Source: Novosphingobium umbonatum | GTDB lineage: Bacteria > Pseudomonadota > Alphaproteobacteria > Sphingomonadales > Sphingomonadaceae | Reading direction: 5' to 3' | NCBI RefSeq assembly: GCF_004005905.1 | Contig: NZ_SACO01000013.1 | Location: 38,519-102,518 of the forward strand | DNA length: 64,000 nt | Shown here: piece by piece, positions 54,095-64,000 of the stretch | Position numbering within the stretch: position 1 is the stretch's first letter | Layout of the letters: every line of letters starts with the position of its first letter | Position numbers and translations under genes: made by a program | The notes under the pieces: generated by a model | What the model was told of the DNA's origin: nothing | The model's database searches: none | Seen by the model: only the letters and a program-made list of their open reading frames with translations

Positions 54095-54931
54095 TTACCT
54101 CTTCTTCTTGGCGTGGCGCGAACGGATGATCATGTTGTCCGTACGCTTGTTGTGACGCGTGCGAGCACCCTTAGTAGGCTTGCCCCAAGGCGTAACCGGA
54201 TGACGGCCACCGCTGGTGCGGCCTTCACCACCACCGTGCGGGTGGTCGACCGGGTTCTTGGCAACACCGCGCGTCAGAGGGCGACGGCCCAGCCAACGGT
54301 TGCGGCCAGCCTTGGCCAGGTTCTGGTTAGCATTGTCGGGGTTCGACACGGCGCCAACGGTGCCCATGCAGTCACCACGCAGATAGCGCTGTTCGCCAGA
54401 GTTGAGGCGCACGATCACCATGCCGCGGTCACGACCAACGACCTGCACATAGGTGCCGGCCGAACGCGCGATCTGACCGCCCTTGCCCGGCTTCATTTCC
54501 ACGTTGTGGATGATGGTGCCGACGGGCATTTGCGACAGAAGCATAGCATTGCCGGGCTTCACGTCGGTCTTTTCGCCGGCGACAATGGTGTCACCAATGG
54601 CCAGACGCTGGGGAGCCAGCACGTAGGTCTGCTCGCCGTCTTCATACTTCACCAGAGCGATGAAGGCGGTACGGTTGGGGTCATATTCCAGACGTTCCAC
54701 CGTGGCGGGCATATCCCACTTACGACGCTTGAAGTCGATGAAGCGGTACTTCTGCTTGTGACCACCCGCGATACCGCGGCTGGTTACGTGACCCTTGTTG
54801 TTACGGCCACCGGTCTTGCTCTTACCTTCGGTAAGCGCCTTGACCGGCTTCCCCTTCCACAGGGACGACTTGTCGACCAAGACGAGGCCACGACGGGCCG
54901 GGCTGGTCGGGTTGTAGCTCTTGAGTGCCAT
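54095..54931 (-). CDS. rplB: 50S ribosomal protein L2
   Basis: This 278-residue protein starts [20 protein letters not shown] and carries the conserved [17 protein letters not shown] segment ([20 protein letters not shown]). L2 supports peptidyl transferase and subunit association. Confidence 0.98.
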   Translation of the reverse strand: MALKSYNPTSPARRGLVLVDKSSLWKGKPVKALTEGKSKTGGRNNKGHVTSRGIAGGHKQKYRFIDFKRRKWDMPATVERLEYDPNRTAFIALVKYEDGEQTYVLAPQRLAIGDTIVAGEKTDVKPGNAMLLSQMPVGTIIHNVEMKPGKGGQIARSAGTYVQVVGRDRGMVIVRLNSGEQRYLRGDCMGTVGAVSNPDNANQNLAKAGRNRWLGRRPLTRGVAKNPVDHPHGGGEGRTSGGRHPVTPWGKPTKGARTRHNKRTDNMIIRSRHAKKKR

Positions 54932-54943
54932 GTTCTACCGCCC

Positions 54944-55249
54944 TCAGATCCCGGAGGTCACGTCGATCGACTGGCCAGCAGCCAGGGTCACAACGGCCTT
55001 CTTGACATCGCTACGGCGATAGGGCTTGCCCTTCCACCGCTTGGTCTTGCCCTTCTGGGTCAAGGTGTTGACGCTAACGACCTTGACGTCGAACAGCGCT
55101 TCAACAGCAGCCTTGATCTCGGGCTTGGTTGCCTTTTCCGCCACCTTGAACACCACGGCGTTATGCTCGGAGAGCAAGGTCGCCTTTTCGGTGATGTGCG
55201 GTGCCACGATCACGTCGTAGTGACGCGTGTCGATGCTGTCCTTAGCCAT
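54944..55249 (-). CDS. rplW: 50S ribosomal protein L23
   Basis: This 101-residue protein ([20 protein letters not shown], then [20 protein letters not shown]) is the docking site of trigger factor and the signal recognition particle at the tunnel exit. It overlaps rplD by eight bases. Confidence 0.98.
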   Translation of the reverse strand: MAKDSIDTRHYDVIVAPHITEKATLLSEHNAVVFKVAEKATKPEIKAAVEALFDVKVVSVNTLTQKGKTKRWKGKPYRRSDVKKAVVTLAAGQSIDVTSGI

Positions 55250-55865
55250 TGAAACGGGCCTCCAGCTTCTCGACAGCGGCGCGGGTCAGCACCAGCGTGT
55301 CATGCTTCAGGATGTCGTAAACGTTGGCGCCCACAGCGGGGAGCACGTTCACGCCGACGAGGTTGTTGGCAGCGCGTGCGAAGGCTTCGTTCACCTGCTC
55401 GCCGTCGATCACCAGCACCTTGCCGACCAGACCGGCCTTGGCAAAGGTAGCGGCCAGCGCCTTGGTCTTGGCTTCAGCCAGTTCCAGGCTATCGACAACC
55501 ACGAGGTTGTTGACCTTCGAGGACAGAGCCAGCTTCAGGCCGAGCGCACGGATCTTCTTGTTCAGCGAAATGTTGAATTCGCGAACGCGGGGACCATGAG
55601 CCTTACCACCACCGATGAAGATGGGAGCCTTGCGATCGCCGTGACGAGCGGTACCGCCACCCTTTTGATTGCCGAACTTCTTGCCGGTGCGGGCAACGTC
55701 CGAACGCTCGCGAGCGCCGCGGGCGGTGCCGCGACGGTTTTCGAGCTGCCAGGTGACAACGCGATGAAGGATGTCGGCGCGCGGCTCGAGGCCGAACACT
55801 GCATCGTTGAGTTCGATTTCGCCATTGGCGAGCGAACCGTCGAGATTCTTGATCTGGACCTTCAT
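55242..55865 (-). CDS. rplD: 50S ribosomal protein L4
   Basis: This 207-residue protein has the tunnel loop [20 protein letters not shown] and the L4 core [20 protein letters not shown]. In E. coli L4 represses its own S10 operon; no S10-leader equivalent was identified here. Confidence 0.98.
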   Translation of the reverse strand: MKVQIKNLDGSLANGEIELNDAVFGLEPRADILHRVVTWQLENRRGTARGARERSDVARTGKKFGNQKGGGTARHGDRKAPIFIGGGKAHGPRVREFNISLNKKIRALGLKLALSSKVNNLVVVDSLELAEAKTKALAATFAKAGLVGKVLVIDGEQVNEAFARAANNLVGVNVLPAVGANVYDILKHDTLVLTRAAVEKLEARFNG

Positions 55866-55868
55866 GGC

Positions 55869-56591
55869 TTAGCCCTCCTGACCAGTTGCTTCGGGAGCGG
55901 CAGCCTCAGCAGCCACAGCCGACTTCACAGCGGCGGGATAGGGAGCGTCGGCATGGCGAGCAACCTTGACGGCATCGCGAACCAGCAGCCAGCCATTCTT
56001 CGCGCCGGGAACCGAGCCCTTCACGAAAACCAGACCGCGCTCATCGTCGGTGCGAACAACTTCAAGGTTCTGCTGGGTGCGCTGACGATCACCCATGTGA
56101 CCAGCCATCTTCTTGTTCTTGAAGACGCGGCCCGGGTCCTGACGGTTACCCGTCGAACCATGCGCACGGTGAGAGATCGACACACCGTGGGTAGCGCGCA
56201 TACCGCCGAAGCCCCAACGCTTCATGGCGCCAGCAAAGCCCTTACCCTGAGTGTGACCCGTGATGTCAACCAGCTGGCCCGACACAAAGTGCGAGGCGGC
56301 GATGGTCGAACCAACTTCCAGCACGGCGTCATCGGCCACGCGGAATTCGGCAACTTCCATCTTCAGCGGAACTTCAGCCTTGGCGAAGTGTTCGCGCTGC
56401 GGCTTGGCGACATTCTTTTGCTTCGCTTCGCCCGCACCCAGCTGAAGAGCGACGTAACCGTCACGCTCTTCGGTACGAACCGAAACGACTTGGCAGTTTT
56501 CCAGAGAAAGAACGGTCACGGGAACGTGACGTCCATCCTCCTGAAAAAGGCGAGTCATCCCCACCTTTTTAGCGATCACGCCAGTGCGCAT
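55869..56591 (-). CDS. rplC: 50S ribosomal protein L3
   Basis: This 240-residue protein starts at 56591 ([20 protein letters not shown]) with an AAGGAG site. It carries the L3 motif [20 protein letters not shown] and an Ala-rich C-terminal tail. It is separated from rpsJ by 266 bases, unusually far for this gene pair; that gap contains hairpins (for example GGCGCC/GGCGCC near 56797) and no gene that I can support. Confidence 0.97.
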   Translation of the reverse strand: MRTGVIAKKVGMTRLFQEDGRHVPVTVLSLENCQVVSVRTEERDGYVALQLGAGEAKQKNVAKPQREHFAKAEVPLKMEVAEFRVADDAVLEVGSTIAASHFVSGQLVDITGHTQGKGFAGAMKRWGFGGMRATHGVSISHRAHGSTGNRQDPGRVFKNKKMAGHMGDRQRTQQNLEVVRTDDERGLVFVKGSVPGAKNGWLLVRDAVKVARHADAPYPAAVKSAVAAEAAAPEATGQEG

Positions 56592-56857
56592 GATCTTGCA
56601 CTCCTTACAGAGGCCTGCGGGGCCCATCCCCAACAGGCGTGTTCAACCCAATTATGCGAAACGAGCCCCGTCCGGGCTGAATGCTGCCAAGGCGATGCCC
56701 GGACAACGAGACGGGGGACGCTACCCGATTACTGGCTTTTTCAAGCAGCAGAACCGGAGGTATCCCTAAATCCGCGGAAGAAACCTCCCGCAGGCGCCAA
56801 GGGCGGCGCCGGCCGAATCAACGACCAAGAGAGGGGCCCTTAGCAGCCCCTTCCCCA

Positions 56858-57169
56858 TTATGCCAGCTTGATTTCAACATTAACGCCAGCAGCAAGGTCG
56901 AGCTTCATCAGAGCGTCGACGGTGGCCGCGTTGGGCTGCACGATATCCAGGAGGCGCTTGTAGGTGCGCACTTCAAACTGTTCGCGCGACTTCTTATCGA
57001 TATGAGGACCGCGGTTAACGCAGAACTTTTCGATTTGGGTCGGCAGCGGAATGGGGCCACGAATCAGAGCGCCCGTGCGGCGTGCGGTGTCGGCGATCTC
57101 GCCAGTGGCCTGATCCAGCACGCGGTGATCGAATGCCTTCAGGCGAATGCGGATATTTTGAGCTTCCAT
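56858..57169 (-). CDS. rpsJ: 30S ribosomal protein S10
   Basis: This 103-residue protein reads [20 protein letters not shown], with the S10 loop [20 protein letters not shown]. It lies in the 30S head and also binds NusB during antitermination. A terminator after tuf and a candidate promoter at 57249 indicate that it starts a new transcript. Confidence 0.98.
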   Translation of the reverse strand: MEAQNIRIRLKAFDHRVLDQATGEIADTARRTGALIRGPIPLPTQIEKFCVNRGPHIDKKSREQFEVRTYKRLLDIVQPNAATVDALMKLDLAAGVNVEIKLA

Positions 57170-57248
57170 GTCCTGCTACCGATGAGAAAGAGCCAAGGGG
57201 CTTTCACCCCAACCAACAGGGCCGAAGCCCCGACAAATTCGAGTGCCG

Positions 57249-57277
57249 CCCTTAGCCCGCATGAGGCCTTAGTGCAA
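57249..57277 (-). promoter_or_regulatory. Candidate promoter upstream of rpsJ
   Basis: On the minus strand TTGCAC and TAAGGG are spaced by 17 bases, with GCGG following. It lies about 80 bases before the rpsJ start and downstream of the tuf terminator. Confidence 0.55.
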
Positions 57278-57327
57278 GCTTCGATTTCAACAAAATCAGC
57301 CCAACCCGAATGGGGCGAAAACTTACA

Positions 57328-57362
57328 GCAAAAAGCCCGACCTCCATGAAGGAGGCCGGGCC
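57328..57362 (-). terminator. Terminator after tuf
   Basis: On the minus strand GCCCG-G-CCTCC, a TTCAT loop, GGAGG-T-CGGGC and TTTTTGC. It lies about 30 bases after the tuf stop and separates the str and S10 parts. Confidence 0.92.
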
Positions 57363-57392
57363 CTTTACTTGGGTGTTACCCGATGACGAAGC

Positions 57393-58583
57393 TTACTTCG
57401 TGATCTTGGCAACCACGCCCGAACCGACGGTACGGCCGCCTTCGCGAATTGCGAAGCGGAGACCTTCGTCCATGGCGATCGGAGCGATCAGCTCGACCTG
57501 CAGCTTCACGTTGTCGCCAGGCATAACCATTTCGGTGCCTTCGGGCAGCGTGACCGAGCCGGTGACGTCGGTGGTGCGGAAGTAGAACTGGGGACGATAG
57601 TTGGCGAAGAACGGCGTGTGACGGCCACCTTCATCCTTCGACAGCACGTAAACTTCCGATTCGAAGTTGGTGTGCGGGGTGCAGGTGCCGGGCTTGGCCA
57701 GAACCTGACCACGCTCAACGTCTTCACGCTTGATGCCGCGGCACAGAGCGCCGATGTTGTCGCCAGCTTCACCCTGGTCGAGCAGCTTGCGGAACATTTC
57801 CACGCCGGTCACGGTGGTCTTGGCGGTTGCCTTCAGACCGATGATTTCGACTTCTTCACCAACCTTGATGATGCCGGTTTCGACGCGGCCGGTCACCACG
57901 GTACCACGACCCGAGATCGAGAACACGTCTTCCACGGGCATCAGGAAGGGCTTGTCGGTCGGACGGGGGGGCTGCGGAATGTACGAGTCAACAGCAGCCA
58001 TCAGCTCCTGGATCGAGTTCTTGCCGATGGCGTCGTCGCGGCCTTCCAGAGCGGCCAGAGCCGAACCCTTGACGATAGGAATATCGTCGCCGGGGAAGTC
58101 GTAGGACGACAGCAGTTCACGAACTTCCAGTTCGACCAGCTCGAGGATTTCGGCGTCGTCGACCTGGTCAACCTTGTTCATGTACACGACCAGAGCGGGC
58201 ACGCCCACCTGGCGAGCCAGCAGGATGTGTTCGCGGGTCTGCGGCATCGGGCCGTCAGCAGCGTTCACCACCAGGATAGCGCCGTCCATCTGGGCAGCAC
58301 CGGTGATCATGTTCTTCACATAGTCAGCGTGACCCGGGCAGTCCACGTGAGCATAGTGACGGTTTTCGGTCTCGTATTCCACGTGGGCGGTCGAGATCGT
58401 GATGCCGCGTTCGCGCTCTTCAGGAGCCTTGTCGATGTTGGCATAGTCGGTGAAAGTCGCGCCACCGGTTTCAGCCAGCACCTTGGTGATGGCAGCGGTC
58501 AGCGTGGTCTTGCCGTGGTCAACGTGACCGATGGTGCCGATGTTGCAGTGCGGCTTGGTCCGCTCAAACTTAGCCTTAGCCAT
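57393..58583 (-). CDS. tuf: Elongation factor Tu
   Basis: This 396-residue GTPase has G1 [10 protein letters not shown] (18-27), the switch [10 protein letters not shown]3 DCPGHADYV and G4 NKVD, followed by two beta-barrel domains. It brings aminoacyl-tRNA to the ribosome. It is the only tuf gene in the window. The 138-base gap from fusA contains its own promoter candidate. Confidence 0.99.
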   Translation of the reverse strand: MAKAKFERTKPHCNIGTIGHVDHGKTTLTAAITKVLAETGGATFTDYANIDKAPEERERGITISTAHVEYETENRHYAHVDCPGHADYVKNMITGAAQMDGAILVVNAADGPMPQTREHILLARQVGVPALVVYMNKVDQVDDAEILELVELEVRELLSSYDFPGDDIPIVKGSALAALEGRDDAIGKNSIQELMAAVDSYIPQPPRPTDKPFLMPVEDVFSISGRGTVVTGRVETGIIKVGEEVEIIGLKATAKTTVTGVEMFRKLLDQGEAGDNIGALCRGIKREDVERGQVLAKPGTCTPHTNFESEVYVLSKDEGGRHTPFFANYRPQFYFRTTDVTGSVTLPEGTEMVMPGDNVKLQVELIAPIAMDEGLRFAIREGGRTVGSGVVAKITK

Positions 58584-58661
58584 GTTTCAAACCTTCTTTT
58601 GGTAATGTTTGATTTCTGTTCGAGACGGCACCTGCCAGACTCGCCTGAAAATCAGGCGCCG

Positions 58662-58690
58662 CCCCTAGCCTGATCCGAGAGATCAGGCAA
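58662..58690 (-). promoter_or_regulatory. Candidate tuf promoter with palindrome in the spacer
   Basis: On the minus strand TTGCCT and TAGGGG are spaced by 17 bases. The inverted repeat GCCTGATC-N5-GATCAGGC (58668-58688) fills the spacer and part of the -35, and a second hairpin CGCCTGA-AAA-TCAGGCG (58642-58658) lies just downstream. Confidence 0.55.
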
Positions 58691-58721
58691 GCATATCCTT
58701 CAACCCTTCCCCAAAAAGGGG

Positions 58722-60794
<2,073 letters not shown>

Positions 60795-60900
60795 ATGAGC
60801 TTCCTTGGGTTCGGGTTATATCCGTGACGGATATCCCCCTTAGGTTCATTTTTGTGTCAACCGTGTGACGGAGCTGCCGCAGCAGCGCCGCCACAAGACA

Positions 60901-61371
60901 TTACCAGCGGTAGTGGCTGAACGCGCGGTTGGCGTCGGCCATACGGTGGGTGTCTTCACGCTTCTTCACAGCGTTGCCGCGGTTGTTGGCCGCATCCAGC
61001 AGCTCACCCGACAGACGGGCAGCCATGGTGGTTTCGCTGCGGTTGCGCGCAGCGCCGATCAGCCAACGGATGGCCAGAGCCTGGGCACGCTCGGGACGCA
61101 CTTCCACAGGCACCTGATAGGTCGCACCACCAACGCGGCGCGAACGCACTTCGATGGCAGGCTTCACATTGTTCAGGGCGTCGTGGAACAGCTGCACAGG
61201 GTCAGCCTTCGCACGCACCTGCATGACGTCCAGAGCGCCATACACGATCGATTCTGCAACGGACTTCTTGCCGTCCAGCATCAGGTTGTTCATGAACTTC
61301 GACAGCACCTGATCCCCAAACTTGGGATCGGGCAGGATTTCCCGCTTCTCGGGACGACGACGACGCGACAT
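60901..61371 (-). CDS. rpsG: 30S ribosomal protein S7
   Basis: This 156-residue protein starts [20 protein letters not shown] and has the S7 motifs [20 protein letters not shown] and [20 protein letters not shown]. It nucleates the 30S head and in E. coli represses the str operon. It lies 51 bases after rpsL. Confidence 0.98.
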   Translation of the reverse strand: MSRRRRPEKREILPDPKFGDQVLSKFMNNLMLDGKKSVAESIVYGALDVMQVRAKADPVQLFHDALNNVKPAIEVRSRRVGGATYQVPVEVRPERAQALAIRWLIGAARNRSETTMAARLSGELLDAANNRGNAVKKREDTHRMADANRAFSHYRW

Positions 61372-61422
61372 CGCTTATTCCTTTAATTCTTCAAAAGACC
61401 AACAAGTTAGAGCGAGTAGCCC

Positions 61423-61794
61423 TTACTTGGGACGCTTCGCGCCGTACTTCGAACGGCTCTTCTTGCGGTTCTTCACGCCCTGGGTATCCAGAACGCCGCG
61501 CAGCACGTGGTAACGCACGCCGGGAAGGTCGCGCACACGACCGCCGCGGATCAGAGCAACCGAGTGCTCCTGCAGGTTGTGGCCTTCACCCGGAATGTAC
61601 GAAATCACTTCGCGGCCGTTGGTCAGACGGATCTTGGCCACCTTGCGAAGTGCCGAGTTCGGCTTCTTCGGCGTGGTGGTGTAAACGCGGGTGCAAACGC
61701 CGCGCTTCTGGGGGTTCTGCTCAAGAGCGGGAACCTTGCTCTTGGCCTTCTGCGGGTCGCGCCCGTGGCGGATCAGCTGGTTGATTGTAGGCAT
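61423..61794 (-). CDS. rpsL: 30S ribosomal protein S12 with Arg at position 88
   Basis: This 123-residue protein opens [20 protein letters not shown] and has the decoding-centre loops [13 protein letters not shown] (Lys43 present) and [20 protein letters not shown]. Residue 88 is Arg (codon CGC), where most bacteria have Lys. S12 monitors codon-anticodon pairing. Lys88 to Arg is a known streptomycin-resistance change in Mycobacterium tuberculosis, so intrinsic resistance is predicted. It is the first gene of the ribosomal superoperon here. Confidence 0.98.
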   Translation of the reverse strand: MPTINQLIRHGRDPQKAKSKVPALEQNPQKRGVCTRVYTTTPKKPNSALRKVAKIRLTNGREVISYIPGEGHNLQEHSVALIRGGRVRDLPGVRYHVLRGVLDTQGVKNRKKSRSKYGAKRPK

Positions 61795-62162
61795 GAAACT
61801 TCTTCACCTTGTTTGCGTGACGGCCATTCACCGCCACATGAGCGCCCTTCGGACTTGTCGGAAAAACCAACAGACCATCCGGTGCGAAAAAGCCAAGCCA
61901 GCCCGAAAGCCAAGCCCAGCCATCTGGCGCCATCAAAACAAAATGAAACGAATACCCGCGCAGGAGCGAATCATCGGCGCCACGCGCCACCAATCCTCAA
62001 GCACGAGCCGAAACGCTCCACCCCGCCCCAACGGCACCGGGTTACTTTGACGGTTTACACCGGATTCCAAGCGATTACCGCCCAAACCCAGCACGCGCCG
62101 GCAATGTTCAGCTCTTCAAATGCAAAAGGCCAGACCAGCTAGCCCCCGCACGAATGCCCCGC

Positions 62163-62191
62163 CCCTTAGGCCCATTGCTGGAGAAGGTCAA
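62163..62191 (-). promoter_or_regulatory. Candidate promoter of rpsL
   Basis: On the minus strand TTGACC and TAAGGG are spaced by 17 bases, followed by GGCGG. This has the same form as the rpsJ and tuf candidates. The implied transcript starts near 62156, about 360 bases before rpsL. Confidence 0.55.
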
Positions 62192-62294
62192 GGATGGCGG
62201 GGGTTGTGTGTGCTGGGCGGGATTTGTTGATGGAACTGGCGCGCCAGCGGCGCGGTTTTGGCTGTGCGCCTCCGGCGGCGGGAAGATTCAAGAT

Positions 62295-62332
62295 GCCTCC
62301 GGCGGGCAAAGGGCGGGGGCCCTTTGCAATCC
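62295..62332. repeat. REP-like element with GC-rich hairpin
   Basis: GCCTCCGGCGGGC is followed by GCAAAGGGC, a GGGG loop and GCCCTTTGC, then AATCC. A second GCCTCCGGCGG copy lies just before (near 62268). Short elements of this form, a CCTCCGGCGGG head plus a variable hairpin, are familiar between genes of sphingomonads; the family claim is from general knowledge. Confidence 0.55.
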
Positions 62333-62434
62333 AGTCATTTGCCGGCGGGATACTTCACCAAACAATGGCGCGGATAAACATCCCGCATCTAACTCCGGCA
62401 GAACGTCCAACAGCACAAACCGCCACCAAGCCCC

Positions 62435-62518
62435 ACTTCGCCACTTCGCCACTTCGCCACTTCGCCACTTCGCCACTTCGCCACTTCGCCACTTCGCCAC
62501 TTCGCCACTTCGCCACTT
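62435..62518. repeat. Tandem octamer repeat, 10.5 copies
   Basis: The 8-base unit ACTTCGCC is repeated about 10.5 times without interruption over 84 bases. It abuts the stop codon of the acyltransferase gene, with the final ACTT flowing into TTA. A non-multiple-of-three unit gives a repeating peptide (VAKWRSGE) in all frames of one strand, which is not a sign of coding. Confidence 0.95.
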
Positions 62519-63738
62519 TAGAACCAGGCCTGACCGCCTGCCAGCCTCCGCCGAAATTTAATTCCGGAAACACTTGCGGCTTTTAATGCAAAATCAACCA
62601 CACCAGAAAGCAATGCACAAAATCTCGCCGTATGCCTTTCAGTAACCCAGTAAAATGCATAAGCAAAAACCACGCAAACGCAAACGCAAATCAAAAAAAT
62701 CCCGATCGACAACTGATTAACAACCAAAAACGGCAAAGAACGTCCTGACAATATTCTATGCAACTTACAGATAAATTCAACAACTGGCGTATGAGTGCAA
62801 TAAAGAGAAAACGAAAATTCAGCAAACCGCCTAGTCGGCAAAATTGCTGGAGGTCTCACCAAATTAACAGAAAAAGCCATCCTATTCATCAAGTTGGCAA
62901 ATGAAAATCCCAAAAATGCGTCATAATAAAAATTATGACCAAAGAATTCATTTCTTGAATCCCCATTTACTTTTAGGCGCCACAAAACAACTGCCACAAC
63001 AAAAATCACCAAGGCTATCTTCTCACCTCCCAAAATTTTGGGAAACTTGCAGACTCCTGCCGCCACCCCGAACACCCATACAAAAAAGTACAGCAGGAAG
63101 TTAGCCCCATCCTTCTGATAAAAGGAAACAATTAAAGCCAAGACTAATATGAAAAATGGCATAATGATTTTTTTAAAACCACACAACGCAAACGCCATCA
63201 TCAATATCGGCCATGCAATATAATACCAAAATTCATTAAATAGAGACCAAAGAGCACCGTTGTTGCCATAAGGATCGCAAGCAACCAACTGAAGAAAAGC
63301 AACATTGCACGAAAAACTAAATAAATCTAAAGCACTATCAATTTCAGCCCTATCAATAATCCCCAAACTTTCCGTTATCCGCGGAAGCAAACGGGTCAGC
63401 AACAAACTCGGTATCAGGACAATCCAAAGCCTCGCCAATCTAGCAACGACAAAATCCCTCCAAGAAAAATTGCCCGCTTGGATTTTTTTAAAAGCACTAC
63501 CGCCCACCAAAAAACCGCTCAGAACAAAAAATATCATGACGGCACCAACGCCAAATGACGACGGCATATACATAATATACATCAAGGCATTCACTGCCGC
63601 TGGATCAAGATCCCGGAAATGAACCACAACTCTATGACTTACATGGGAAAGAAGCACTAAAAAGGCACAAAAGCACCTAAAAAAATCTAGCCACGACGAC
63701 ATACTTTCAGATATTTTTACATAACGAAGCGACATCAC
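62518..63738 (-). CDS. Acyltransferase family 3 membrane protein
   Basis: This 406-residue integral membrane protein has about ten helices and the family opening WLDFFRCFCAFLVLLSHVSH (catalytic His32 region). FFVLSGFLVGG and a NNGALWSLFNEFWYYIAWPI segment follow. Such proteins O-acetylate sugars of surface polysaccharides. The gene is clearly richer in A and T than its neighbours and uses rarer codons (ATA, AAA, TTA), a sign of horizontal transfer. Its stop meets the octamer repeat. A shorter start at Met13 is possible. Confidence 0.9.
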   Translation of the reverse strand: MMSLRYVKISESMSSWLDFFRCFCAFLVLLSHVSHRVVVHFRDLDPAAVNALMYIMYMPSSFGVGAVMIFFVLSGFLVGGSAFKKIQAGNFSWRDFVVARLARLWIVLIPSLLLTRLLPRITESLGIIDRAEIDSALDLFSFSCNVAFLQLVACDPYGNNGALWSLFNEFWYYIAWPILMMAFALCGFKKIIMPFFILVLALIVSFYQKDGANFLLYFFVWVFGVAAGVCKFPKILGGEKIALVIFVVAVVLWRLKVNGDSRNEFFGHNFYYDAFLGFSFANLMNRMAFSVNLVRPPAILPTRRFAEFSFSLYCTHTPVVEFICKLHRILSGRSLPFLVVNQLSIGIFLICVCVCVVFAYAFYWVTERHTARFCALLSGVVDFALKAASVSGIKFRRRLAGGQAWF

Positions 63739-63821
63739 CCAGCCGATGCTTTCATACTAAACAAGGCGGACATCATACAGCCTAAAGCAACGCGAATCTA
63801 GACAAATAAGACAATCACTTA

Positions 63822-64000
63822 GGCTTTGTCTGATATCGGAATGCAGTGCTCCAATTGCCCCCATAGAAAATCGCTAGGCAGCGTGGACAAATTTGAGCCA
63901 GTATCGGGCGGTGGCGAGATAGACCATCCCGAGGAAGCTGCTGGCCAGTTGGTCATAGCGGGTGGCGATAGCGCGGTTGATTTTGAGATGCCCGAACATG
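63822..64000 (-). mobile_element. IS5-type insertion sequence, one end only
   Basis: The last 180 bases hold the 3' end of a transposase gene and about 50 bases beyond it. The likely terminal inverted repeat starts near 63822 (GGCTTTGTCTGATATCGG). The other end and any target duplication lie outside the window. It abuts the AT-rich acyltransferase gene, supporting acquisition of this patch. Confidence 0.7.
63874..64000 (-). CDS. IS5-family transposase, C-terminal part, cut by window edge
   Basis: The visible 41 residues read MFGHLKINRAIATRYDQLAS, then SFLGMVYLATARYWLKFVHA and a TAG stop. The pattern IATRYDQLA-SFLG is the C-terminal signature of IS5/IS1182-like DDE transposases, where the conserved E(K/R) region precedes it. 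The N-terminal part, with the catalytic residues, is outside the window, so intactness cannot be judged. Confidence 0.8.
   Translation of the reverse strand, partial: MFGHLKINRAIATRYDQLASSFLGMVYLATARYWLKFVHAA

Larger units (their letters stand above)
61795..62434. other. Non-coding stretch upstream of rpsL
   Basis: No protein with family-like sequence is seen in either direction. The stretch holds a candidate rpsL promoter (62163-62191), which implies a leader of about 360 bases, and a REP-like hairpin (62295-62332). The rest shows no structure I can name. No rpoB or rpoC is present upstream. Confidence 0.6.

Noticed and set aside
56819..56860. Possible rplC promoter CTGGCA-N18-TAAGGG at the end of rpsJ
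   Set aside because: The spacing and -35 fit poorly, and the TAAGGG lies inside a hairpin directly after rpsJ, so a terminator or attenuator is at least as likely.
62435..62518. Possible CRISPR array
   Set aside because: The units are contiguous 8-base repeats without spacers, and no cas genes are near.
62355..62573. Small minus-strand frame encoding VAKWRSGE repeats
   Set aside because: It arises from the octamer tandem repeat, whose unit length keeps one strand open in all frames; not evidence of a protein.

Overview
The window reads as chromosomal DNA of a GC-rich alphaproteobacterium of the Sphingomonadales, most likely Novosphingobium or a close relative. This is inferred from gene content: a complete exosortase A (XrtA) exopolysaccharide locus of sphingomonad type, an ADP-forming feruloyl-CoA synthetase paired with a hydratase-lyase as in Sphingobium lignin degraders, and ribosomal proteins with sphingomonad-like features (RG-rich S5 extension, Arg88 in S12). 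No rRNA, tRNA or CRISPR was found.

Layout. 1-3370: a Kir-type potassium channel (cut by the window edge), a stand-alone sdhB with a strong terminator, a small secreted protein, and zapE. 3383-22364: the XrtA locus. On the minus strand, ligase and decarboxylase form one unit that ends at a terminator. The long unit export protein, Wzz, tyrosine autokinase, outer-membrane barrel, ATPase, deacetylase, FemAB, glycosyltransferase, xrtA and amidotransferase follows, with many 4-base start/stop overlaps. On the plus strand lie a GNAT protein, an acyl carrier protein and two alpha/beta hydrolases. The locus should build, polymerise, export and decorate an exopolysaccharide and process PEP-CTERM proteins, although no PEP-CTERM substrate is encoded here. 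22387-25226: trxB, a possible outer-membrane protein and an alpha/beta hydrolase.

25234-35155: a hydroxycinnamate/lignin-monomer catabolic region. ferA and ferB convert ferulate or p-coumarate to the aldehyde plus acetyl-CoA. An aldehyde dehydrogenase gives vanillate or 4-hydroxybenzoate, and pobA with its divergent AraC regulator gives protocatechuate. GntR and LysR regulators, a DUF3237 protein and a DODA-type dioxygenase complete it. ferB and the dehydrogenase share a 17-bp palindrome not assigned to any regulator. 35191-42053: azoreductase, YceI protein, an orphan spanin-like gene, an iron-uptake unit (siderophore receptor, Sel1 protein, TonB) behind a Fur-like box, and an EamA transporter.

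42239-61794: the str-S10-spc-alpha ribosomal superoperon on the minus strand (rpsL, rpsG, fusA, tuf, rpsJ through rplQ, with secY, adk and rpoA). It is split internally by terminator-like hairpins and by several promoters of the form TTG...-N17-TARGGG. Upstream of rpsL, where many relatives carry rpoBC, there is instead a non-coding stretch with a REP-like hairpin and a 10.5-copy octamer repeat, then an AT-rich acyltransferase gene and the end of an IS5-type insertion sequence: a likely acquired patch.
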